A stretch of DNA of 7,507 nucleotides from Flavobacteriaceae bacterium (GTDB lineage: Bacteria > Bacteroidota > Bacteroidia > Flavobacteriales > Flavobacteriaceae): the NCBI GenBank assembly GCA_013214275.1, contig JABSPP010000078.1:1-7507 (forward strand), given 5' to 3'. The notes below the pieces were generated by a model. It was not told the origin of the DNA and ran no database searches. It saw only the letters and a list, made by a program, of their open reading frames with translations. The position numbers and the translations under genes are program-made. Of this stretch, positions 1-6,322 are shown piece by piece; the first letter of the stretch is position 1; each line of letters opens with the position of its first letter.

Positions 1-1
1 T

Positions 2-874
2 AATATACGTGCCTTTTCCAATGAATACCCGTTCTAGATAATCGGAAAAATCATGTGTTCCTCGTTCGATAACCATTACACCTCCAAAGGTGGGATATGG
101 GAAGAAAAAACCTTTCCATCGGATGAGGCTAACGATCTGCACCCACTTTCCTTCGTCATTTTTCATATAATAGGTATCACCCGGTTCCGTGGTAAAAAGC
201 TGAGCGATATTGAATCGCTGAACAACGGCATTGTAGGTATTTCTGCTAAACTTTAATGATTCTCCTATGGAAAAGGTGACTGAGATTCTATTTTCATTAG
301 AAAACCTAGGGAAAGGTGTGGTGCTGGATACAGAAAACACCTCTTCTATATGGTCGTTGATCCGCTGCCAGAGGTATTTTTCTGAGGGTTGGATTGCCAT
401 GGTCCATCGATTGATACTATCAATTCTGACGAGTCTAGGTATAGAAACATCCTTGGTCTCTCCCACAGATTCATTGGCCATTGAAAAAACGTTCCTCAAG
501 GGTTGAATGCGTTCGTTTTGAGTTAATGGTAGTGTATTAACCTCTACCTTATTTAGACTCTTGAACACATTATAGGTTTTCATATAATCATAGAGCATAA
601 GGTGCCAACCTACAGTGTAGAGAAGTCCAAAAAAAGTGACCAAAAGTCCTAGAATTCCCAATCGTCTACCAGCACTTGGTGATCTTCGAAATTGGCGAAT
701 TCCGAAAAAGAGTACCGTGAGACTCAGAAGTACAACGAATATATATTTACGTAAAAACAGCAACAAGGGCTGATAGTCATCTCTTAAAATAAAGAGTGAT
801 AACAACACAACAATCCCAACACCAATGACCATAATTTTTTGCTTAAGTCCTCTCTGCCAATATCTTTTTATCAT
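2..874 (-). CDS. Membrane-anchored protein of unknown function, N-terminal 291 residues (runs off left edge)
   Basis: An open frame with no stop runs from an ATG at 874 down to position 2, so the gene's C-terminus lies outside the window. The first 291 residues begin MIKRYWQRGL. Three hydrophobic stretches follow at about residues 14-30, 37-59 and 72-94, with Arg/Lys-rich flanks and an RQFRRSPSAGRR loop between the second and third. From about residue 95 the chain is polar and mixed alpha/beta, with no further obvious membrane segment in the visible part. I infer an N-terminal three-helix anchor followed by a soluble domain. The start is 10 bp after the stop of the 177-residue gene, so the two are very likely co-transcribed. 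ATG codon 15 is a possible later start, but it would cut into the first helix. I do not recognise the family, and no catalytic motif is visible. The reading frame is secure; the function is unknown. Confidence 0.85.
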   Translation of the reverse strand, partial: MIKRYWQRGLKQKIMVIGVGIVVLLSLFILRDDYQPLLLFLRKYIFVVLLSLTVLFFGIRQFRRSPSAGRRLGILGLLVTFFGLLYTVGWHLMLYDYMKTYNVFKSLNKVEVNTLPLTQNERIQPLRNVFSMANESVGETKDVSIPRLVRIDSINRWTMAIQPSEKYLWQRINDHIEEVFSVSSTTPFPRFSNENRISVTFSIGESLKFSRNTYNAVVQRFNIAQLFTTEPGDTYYMKNDEGKWVQIVSLIRWKGFFFPYPTFGGVMVIERGTHDFSDYLERVFIGKGTYI

Positions 875-884
875 GGTTCTTTTT

Positions 885-1418
885 TTATAACAGTCCTTTA
901 TCCTTTAGTCTTTCGCGAGCACTTTTTTCTGATTTTTCAGATGCCTTTTCTGAAGATGTCTCTGCTCGATTAGAGGCTGCTTTTTCTTGTTCTTTATCTC
1001 CTGTAAGATCATCTATAAATTTCTTTCCTTTCTGATAGGTTTCACTCACCATTTCGCCAAATTCTCCCGATTTTTCGTCTATCACCTTTTCTGCTTTAAT
1101 GACCAGCCCAGCAACATAGGTTCCAATAAGTGTTCCTGCAATGCTCGATATAAACAACGAAACAAATACAGTATCTATGAGAAATATCACACGGAATAAA
1201 AGTAAGATTATAAGGAATAAAGCTGTGATAAATACGAGTCGTAGCAAAAATTTCTGTTGAAAAACAAATCCTGTTTGATCTTCAGGTTTCATTTGCAGTT
1301 CTTTTGAATTCATGATTTTATTCAAAAATCGATAGGCTTTGTTTCCTTTGGATTCTCTCCAATACAAGACTATTCCTAATAGAATTGCTGCAACAAAGAT
1401 GGTAAACTCTAGTATCAT
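885..1418 (-). CDS. Small membrane protein with a charged Ser/Glu/Lys-rich C-terminal tail (177 aa)
   Basis: The protein has an N-terminal hydrophobic segment at about residues 3-19, a basic linker, and two adjacent hydrophobic segments at about 57-77 and 79-107, the second rich in small residues (SSIAGTLIGTYVAG). The remaining 70 residues are hydrophilic. They start as a predicted amphipathic helix containing KGKKFIDDLTGDKEQEK and end in a low-complexity tail with SEKASEKSEKSARE. The ATG at 1418 is well supported: an in-frame TGA lies 15 codons upstream with no other start between. It follows the 421-residue gene after 88 bp and precedes the next membrane-protein gene by 10 bp, so it belongs to the same strand-consistent cluster. 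The layout suggests a membrane anchor presenting a charged helix to a partner, but that is inference. No family is recognised. Confidence 0.85.
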   Translation of the reverse strand: MILEFTIFVAAILLGIVLYWRESKGNKAYRFLNKIMNSKELQMKPEDQTGFVFQQKFLLRLVFITALFLIILLLFRVIFLIDTVFVSLFISSIAGTLIGTYVAGLVIKAEKVIDEKSGEFGEMVSETYQKGKKFIDDLTGDKEQEKAASNRAETSSEKASEKSEKSARERLKDKGLL

Positions 1419-1506
1419 ACTACTCTTATTTGATCGGATTCGATGGATGTTGGGCTTGAGTCCTCATATAATGTATTTTTTGATTGTTGATCAGAGTTCC
1501 AAACCT
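1419..1506 (-). other. 88-bp gap between the 421-aa and 177-aa genes
   Basis: This is one of two larger spacers in the cluster. I looked for a Bacteroidota-type promoter (TTTG near -33, TAnnTTTG near -7) reading towards the 177-residue gene and found no match. A short A-rich stretch is followed by ACATTATATG on the minus strand, which is AT-rich but not a convincing promoter. There is no strong GC-rich hairpin with a T tract, so nothing indicates that transcription stops here. Read-through from the upstream genes is the simplest view. Confidence 0.4.
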
Positions 1507-2772
1507 CTAAACACGCTGTTTATTTGTCTCTAAATTTAAAAAATTGTTACGTATCGTTTCAATTACCCAGTCTTTGGTAGATTCATCCCAAGTTTTGTAC
1601 TGCTTATAAAACTCTTCTTTGTCATACCAGTACACAAGTAAAATATCTTTTGGTGAAATATTTACCAATAATTTCCAAATGAGGTCTTGATGATTTGGCT
1701 TTAACTTCGGATGTGGGATGTACATGGCGTGCAGGAGTTGTTCGTCTATTACATCCTTCATTTTTATGAGAGGATTTTCTCTTCGTTTTTCAAGATAAAT
1801 CTCTACACCCATAATTTTTTTTCGGTCTTCAATAGCGATCTTATTGAGGTAGCTTTTGAACAGGGACTTACTCTGTAAAATTTCTTTGATGGGGTGTGTT
1901 GTATTGTCCAATGAATTCATTAGCATGTACCTTTTTATCCGTTGGTACCTCTCTTCGTGAATCCCTTTTTCTAAATTGATCTGTACGATAGAATGTGCCT
2001 GTAATGTTGCTGAGAGATCACTGTCTGCAATATGACAGATGGTAATGCGCTTCTTTCTGTTTTTGATAGCTTCATCATAAGATGCTTCATTTTCAAAAAT
2101 TAATATCGGTGAGGTAAAATCACGTAACAGATACATGCCTCCGAAAGCTCTTGTATAAAATGAGTCTGTTGTGAAGTGCAGCTCATCTAGCTTAAGGTCT
2201 CTATTTCTTAGATCTCCGTATTGTTTTGCGGAGTCTAAAAGTTTTTGGTGGACTTCTTCATCGATAAAATTGTGATCTTGCTGAAAATAGTCAATGAGCT
2301 TAAGCTGTTCTTTTTGGGCTTTGTCTAAATCGTTGATCAAGTGAAAATGGATCGTTACATCTCTGTATTTCATGACATCGAGAGGCTCGTAAAACACATC
2401 AATTTTTTGATCGAAGTCGAGGTAGATGGCACAATCGCGAGTGATGTCAGAAATTTGATTTCCATAGGTTTTAAATACCAATTTCATCAGTTCCCGGTCA
2501 AATGAATGAAAAGGAGTGTAAACAGGTAGTCCTTTTTGCTGAGGGGTAATAATAATCCCATGAGAGTTAGCTTCCCCGTTATTGAGGTAGTGAACATCAT
2601 CTTTCTCTTTGGCAATCTCAGGACTCCAGCCAATTCCATCAACAGAAAATGTTGTGAGTTTGGTCGCTGTAAAGCCCAGTTTTAATAAGCAGCAATTGTA
2701 GCGGTCAACGAGCTTACCACTTACTTTAATCAGTTCACTTTGATATAAATCTGCCTCTTTTAGTTTTTTCAT
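1507..2772 (-). CDS. Conserved-looking soluble protein of unknown function (421 aa), possibly a Bacteroidota DUF family
   Basis: The protein begins MKKLKEADLYQSELIKVSGK and has no signal peptide or membrane segment, so it is probably cytoplasmic. Visible landmarks are a DGIGWSPEIA stretch at about residues 45-54, a PVYTPFHSFDRELMKLVF stretch at about 83-100, a long charged helical region at about 150-195, an AFGGMYLLRDF segment at about 209-219, and a C-terminal part ending near residue 410 in helical sequence. From memory it resembles the Bacteroidota family labelled DUF6638; I could not check this. No nucleotide-binding or hydrolase motif is evident. Its ATG shares one base with the stop of the 91-residue gene (TAATG), so its translation is probably coupled to that gene and, through it, to the AAA ATPase. 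This suggests the three proteins act together. The function is unknown. Confidence 0.9.
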   Translation of the reverse strand: MKKLKEADLYQSELIKVSGKLVDRYNCCLLKLGFTATKLTTFSVDGIGWSPEIAKEKDDVHYLNNGEANSHGIIITPQQKGLPVYTPFHSFDRELMKLVFKTYGNQISDITRDCAIYLDFDQKIDVFYEPLDVMKYRDVTIHFHLINDLDKAQKEQLKLIDYFQQDHNFIDEEVHQKLLDSAKQYGDLRNRDLKLDELHFTTDSFYTRAFGGMYLLRDFTSPILIFENEASYDEAIKNRKKRITICHIADSDLSATLQAHSIVQINLEKGIHEERYQRIKRYMLMNSLDNTTHPIKEILQSKSLFKSYLNKIAIEDRKKIMGVEIYLEKRRENPLIKMKDVIDEQLLHAMYIPHPKLKPNHQDLIWKLLVNISPKDILLVYWYDKEEFYKQYKTWDESTKDWVIETIRNNFLNLETNKQRV

Positions 2773-3047
2773 TACGCGTAAAAGATTCCATATAAATATA
2801 CTAACACAACTAGAATTCCAATCAGGTTTAACGTTTTCTTATTTTTAAAAATTATTTGGAGTATCAGATCCACTATAGCTGCACTCATTGTGATAAGTCC
2901 GATTGCTACTACTGCAACTACGCCCCACCTTTCTTCTGCTGATAATTGTTCCCAATTAAAAATTGAATAAACAATGTTATATAGGATTCCAAAGCATACG
3001 GTTAGATTTAGAGTCGTAAGTGAATATGTGAATCTTCTGACAGTCAT
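2772..3047 (-). CDS. Small three-helix integral membrane protein (91 aa)
   Basis: After a basic N-terminus (MTVRRF) there are three hydrophobic segments at about residues 8-30, 41-67 and 72-90, separated by an acidic loop (NWEQLSAEERW) and a tight basic loop (FKNKKT). There is almost no extramembrane sequence. The protein is fixed between two partners by identical TAATG overlaps: its start overlaps the stop of the AAA ATPase gene and its stop overlaps the start of the 421-residue gene. An AAAGGA sequence precedes its ATG. A plausible role is a membrane docking subunit for the ATPase, which is inference from position and topology alone. By the positive-inside rule the N-terminus and the second loop would be cytoplasmic, leaving the acidic loop outside. 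I do not recognise the family. Despite its size it is convincing as a gene because of the exact fit between its neighbours. Confidence 0.85.
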   Translation of the reverse strand: MTVRRFTYSLTTLNLTVCFGILYNIVYSIFNWEQLSAEERWGVVAVVAIGLITMSAAIVDLILQIIFKNKKTLNLIGILVVLVYLYGIFYA

Positions 3048-5005
3048 TATTTCCTTTCAAATTGTTCTCTTGCCTCCAATTCAATATTCATTTGATCAAC
3101 TCTGGCTTCTACTTTCCGCTTAAAGTCGGTATCAGCTATGGTAGCCACGTTATCTAAATATCGAATGACTTCTTGCCTTCTAATTTCAGAGAAGTCCAGA
3201 CCTTTCATGTTAGATTTCATCAGTTCTTGCAGCATGTTCAATTTTGTGGTGTACCCCTTTTTAAAGTAGATTTCTGGATTTTCAAACCAGTCTTGTTCTA
3301 AGTCAAAATCAGTTAATCGTAAAGAGATTGCCGACTGGATATTACGAACATCCCTTGACGAGAAAAAGGGAAATACTTTTTGAATTTCTTTAAATAGAAG
3401 GGCAAAAAAGGCATGTCCTTCCGCTTTGTGGGTGGCTTCTACCTGATCGTAAATGTCTAAAACTCGCTCTTCTGTTGGTTTTTCGACAGTACTAAGGATA
3501 TCTCCCATGCGTTTTGCTAACCCTTGATCTTTTAAATATTCATAGTTCAATGGATGTGTCATATTGACAAAATTGGGCATGGCTTCTTCTAATTTTGACC
3601 ACCATAGGTAATCTTGATCCAAAAAGTCGTTTACGGTCCTCGCTCCATCTATTTTAAAACGACCTTGCACACGAGAAATTACAGCTTTATCAAGCATTTC
3701 AGGAAGATTGGTGAACAGTCCAATGGAGCTGTTTCCATAATTTACGGCGTAGGCTCCTTCAGTGTATCGCAGAAAAACACCAATCACCTCTTTTACACCA
3801 GCAGAGACCCCTTGTGCTGTTCGTTCTTGTAGGTTATTTTCTGCATCATCAATAGGAGCGAAGATGATTTTTGATGGGTCTTGCATGGGCTTCATCCATT
3901 CTACCATTTTTTCGGCAGAGCCTCCTTGGAAAGTGCTGATTAGCGTGTCTGGCATTGGATGAAAGAGGAAGGGGATTTCCAGATGGTCGCAATGCTCTTT
4001 TAACCGTGTGGCAATGGCAGCAATTAGCATACTTTTTCCTGTGCCTGGAATCCCGTATCCCATAAAGACTGGCATGAATCCACCCAGCTCCTGAAACGGA
4101 TTTTTCTTAGCCTCAAAATCATAGCTTAACAGACGTTCTGTAAGACGACGAGAAAAATGTTTTGCATCTCGATTCCCAACAATTTGCTCAAACTGAATTT
4201 TATTGAATTCTATACTCACTGCTATTCCAGAAAAGACATGATTCCAACCAGAAATAGCAAAATCAGAATTTTCAAGCTTGTAGGTTCTATCTTCGATGGT
4301 CTCTGTATGTTCTAAGGTGCTCTTGCGCAGTTGAATTTCATCCATCAACGCTTCAAAATAGACTACCGTAAAGTCGATCACATCCTTATCAGATTTAATC
4401 ATCTCTGGATGTCCTAGGTACTTGTCATAATAGAATAAAGCACATGAGATTCCTTTTAATGGTGTTAATAGAGATGCTTCTGGAATTCCAGCAAATTTCT
4501 GTTTCATTACACTCAAGTCATCAGATGCACTCGGTTTTAACTGGTACAGGATGTAATAGGATATTGCAAAAAGCATAAAAGCGGTTGCCGTGTGCATTTT
4601 ACTTTCAAATGCTCGTTTTCCAATATGATCTAGGGTTGATTTACGCTCGTTTAAGCTAGACAGCCCAGATGCATCATAATAGTTGTCTCTAATCCAAATT
4701 CCCAAAGTAATTCCTTCCTGAACGGCATATAATGTTTGATTCAAATACAAGGGAAGGGCAACTGAGTCAGGTAATAAACGCTTTTTTAACGCTAGAATGG
4801 TTTTAGAAACCGAGGTGACAGTCGCACTACTTCCGTTATTCGCTCTTGATAAATAGAGTAGTATCGATTCGTCTTTTGCATCTTTATCCCTATTCTTTGC
4901 TCTCTGACCTTGTTGCCATTGAATACTTTTTAAGTATGAAGAGGCTTCGTCGCGAAGCATTCCCAGTTCTGTGTTTTTGATTGGAAAAGTTGAGTTGTGT
5001 TCCAT
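3047..5005 (-). CDS. AAA+ ATPase of the classical AAA (CDC48/FtsH-like) type, without protease domain (652 aa)
   Basis: A 300-residue N-terminal region of unknown fold contains one hydrophobic stretch at about 139-156. The ATPase core follows: Walker A GIPGTGKS at 318-325 (Lys324); a pore-loop-like TFQGGSAE at 358-365 with aromatic Phe359; Walker B ending IDDAEN, with Asp386 and Asp387 where Asp-Glu is usual; sensor 1 Asn433 in FTNLPEMLD; and an arginine-finger region RVQGRF with Arg445 and Arg449. A lid with SSRDVRNIQ at about 549-557 resembles the sensor-2 helix of classical AAA proteins. No HExxH zinc-protease motif is present. The family normally forms hexamers that unfold or remodel proteins by threading them through the pore, so I infer that activity here. 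The spacing from arginine finger to lid helix is about 100 residues, longer than usual. An in-frame TAA four codons upstream fixes the ATG at 5005. The gene is coupled by TAATG to the membrane protein after it. The substrate is unknown. Confidence 0.93.
   Translation of the reverse strand: MEHNSTFPIKNTELGMLRDEASSYLKSIQWQQGQRAKNRDKDAKDESILLYLSRANNGSSATVTSVSKTILALKKRLLPDSVALPLYLNQTLYAVQEGITLGIWIRDNYYDASGLSSLNERKSTLDHIGKRAFESKMHTATAFMLFAISYYILYQLKPSASDDLSVMKQKFAGIPEASLLTPLKGISCALFYYDKYLGHPEMIKSDKDVIDFTVVYFEALMDEIQLRKSTLEHTETIEDRTYKLENSDFAISGWNHVFSGIAVSIEFNKIQFEQIVGNRDAKHFSRRLTERLLSYDFEAKKNPFQELGGFMPVFMGYGIPGTGKSMLIAAIATRLKEHCDHLEIPFLFHPMPDTLISTFQGGSAEKMVEWMKPMQDPSKIIFAPIDDAENNLQERTAQGVSAGVKEVIGVFLRYTEGAYAVNYGNSSIGLFTNLPEMLDKAVISRVQGRFKIDGARTVNDFLDQDYLWWSKLEEAMPNFVNMTHPLNYEYLKDQGLAKRMGDILSTVEKPTEERVLDIYDQVEATHKAEGHAFFALLFKEIQKVFPFFSSRDVRNIQSAISLRLTDFDLEQDWFENPEIYFKKGYTTKLNMLQELMKSNMKGLDFSEIRRQEVIRYLDNVATIADTDFKRKVEARVDQMNIELEAREQFERK
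3052..3057 (-). promoter_or_regulatory. Shine-Dalgarno-like AAAGGA before the 91-aa gene
   Basis: On the minus strand AAAGGA ends 4 bases before the ATG of the 91-residue gene and lies inside the last codons of the ATPase gene. The other starts in the window lack such a purine motif, as is usual in Bacteroidota. It may help re-initiation at the TAATG overlap, but it also simply encodes the Glu-Arg-Lys end of the ATPase, so it could be coincidence. Confidence 0.35.
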
Positions 5006-5221
5006 GAGTTTGATTTAGTTTGGACGACCTATAGTATCCTGGCTATCATATTGAATTTGTATGCTCACAATTTAGTTTTTGGTCTTCTCTTTTTCTTTGT
5101 CTGTAAATTTAATTTCTGTTTGCGGGATATTTTTATCTTAATTTATCTCTAAAAGTTAGACTTAAAAGCACTGTACTTATGTCGAGTGTCAGCATATTTA
5201 ATGATTTGATATCGACAATCA
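5006..5221 (-). other. 216-bp intergenic region upstream of the AAA ATPase gene
   Basis: This is the largest non-coding stretch in the window and the likeliest place for internal regulation of the ATPase, 91-residue and 421-residue genes. It is strongly AT-rich. No CAAA occurs on the plus strand here, so the TAnnTTTG promoter element of Bacteroidota is absent in the ATPase direction; the nearest look-alike is TAACTTTT at about 5151-5158. A 6-bp inverted repeat (TGTCGA at 5180-5185, TCGACA at 5212-5217) lies just after the stop of the 351-residue gene, with a 26-base spacer and no T tract. I see no small gene or RNA gene. The region could hold a leader or a non-standard promoter. Confidence 0.5.
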
Positions 5222-6277
5222 TCACTTTATTTTAAACTCTGCCATTTCAATGGGTGGTATCGCCAATCCGTGCAAAACTTGAGGCACCTGATTGTGCAAC
5301 AACTGAATAACACGATGTGGTGCCATTACATATTTTTTTTGCTCTAAGGTATTCCATTTTTGTAAGATTTGCTTGGAGAAAAATCCACCCTCCTTGAAGG
5401 TGTCTTTGGATAATACCTCATCTACTTTTAGAGACATTGCATAGGACGCCAAAGGAATCTCTTTTTTCGCAATGCCCATCAAAATGCCATGTGTGATTTC
5501 ATTTTCATCTTTTGCAAAGACATTGTGCATTGGTCCCACATCAATTCTTTTGATTCGCTTGGGTTGAACGTCAGGGAGTTTTTTATCGATAGTATAAGCC
5601 ATAAAATCCATGTCCATCGCCCGATCTGCGTTATTTTTTAGTACTGTATAGATTTGATCTTTATCGTTTGCTATGGCTTGTCCGTTATAATCGAAATACA
5701 TATAACAGATATAGGGTCTGTTGGTTGTGACATCATAAAAACTCCAACTGGTCATTAAACTTGCTCCTGACTTTTTCGATGTATTCACAATTTTACCTTG
5801 GATAAATCGATTAAAAATATATTGCTCTTTTACTGATGAATAGTACACGAGTGAGGCTGCTTGAAACAATTGTTTTCTTTTTACAGGTTCTTTTTTACGA
5901 AGCAGCGTATCGAGAAATGCAGTCTTTAGTTGGTCGACATCGGACAGTTTATTCAGGTGATTGTTACGCAATTTTAAATCGTTGTATAGATAGCGAAATT
6001 CCAGATAATTTGGAAACCCAGAGTCTGTGAGGTCAATCTTCATGTGATCCTCATCGTCATACATATACTTCATTCTCATTGCTTCAATGGAATAGAGTAA
6101 AACATCGCAATACTGCTTAAAAAAAGTCACTTCTTTGTAGGTACAGATATGCTTGTGTTGTATGCTTACGATCAGCTCTTTTAATACAAAATCGACCATT
6201 TTATGGTAGAAAGTGTATTGCTCTTTGGTATCTAATGTTGCCGAATCTAAAGGTGTGACGATGTGATTAACGGACAT
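5222..6277 (-). CDS. Protein of unknown function, probably cytoplasmic (351 aa)
   Basis: No family is recognised. The protein starts MSVNHIVTPL and has no signal peptide or membrane helix. The N-terminal 160 residues look mainly helical and are rich in Lys, Tyr and Leu. Residues about 160-235 look like beta strands with many aromatics (SWSFYDVTTNRPYICYMYFDY). The C-terminal third is mixed, ending with a Pro-rich IPPIEMAEFKIK tail. There is no nucleotide-binding loop or obvious catalytic motif. The ATG at 6277 has an in-frame TAA three codons upstream, which fixes the start. It lies 45 bp after the coiled-coil gene and 216 bp before the ATPase gene, all on one strand. From context it may be an adaptor or partner of the coiled-coil protein and the ATPase, but this is a guess from position only. 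Confidence 0.88.
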   Translation of the reverse strand: MSVNHIVTPLDSATLDTKEQYTFYHKMVDFVLKELIVSIQHKHICTYKEVTFFKQYCDVLLYSIEAMRMKYMYDDEDHMKIDLTDSGFPNYLEFRYLYNDLKLRNNHLNKLSDVDQLKTAFLDTLLRKKEPVKRKQLFQAASLVYYSSVKEQYIFNRFIQGKIVNTSKKSGASLMTSWSFYDVTTNRPYICYMYFDYNGQAIANDKDQIYTVLKNNADRAMDMDFMAYTIDKKLPDVQPKRIKRIDVGPMHNVFAKDENEITHGILMGIAKKEIPLASYAMSLKVDEVLSKDTFKEGGFFSKQILQKWNTLEQKKYVMAPHRVIQLLHNQVPQVLHGLAIPPIEMAEFKIK

Positions 6278-6322
6278 AGTTAGTTAATTCTTGCATTGTA
6301 ACATTGCGTTTTAAAAAATCCG

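Noticed and set aside
53..506. Two plus-strand open frames (67 and 79 codons) at the left end
   Set aside because: They lie antisense to the long open minus-strand frame encoding a convincing three-helix membrane protein, and their own products have no protein-like features.
1419..1506. Promoter for the 177-residue gene
   Set aside because: Only a generic AT-rich ACATTATATG is present; no Bacteroidota promoter elements at suitable spacing.
3614..3962. Two overlapping plus-strand open frames opposite the ATPase core
   Set aside because: They are antisense to the conserved sensor, arginine-finger and Walker B coding region; shadows of a real gene.
3047..5005. FtsH-type membrane protease
   Set aside because: The ATPase core is of the related classical type, but there is no HExxH zinc site after it and no clear pair of N-terminal membrane helices.
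5180..5217. Intrinsic terminator after the 351-residue gene
   Set aside because: The inverted repeat is only 6 bp with a 26-base spacer and no T tract follows on the minus strand.
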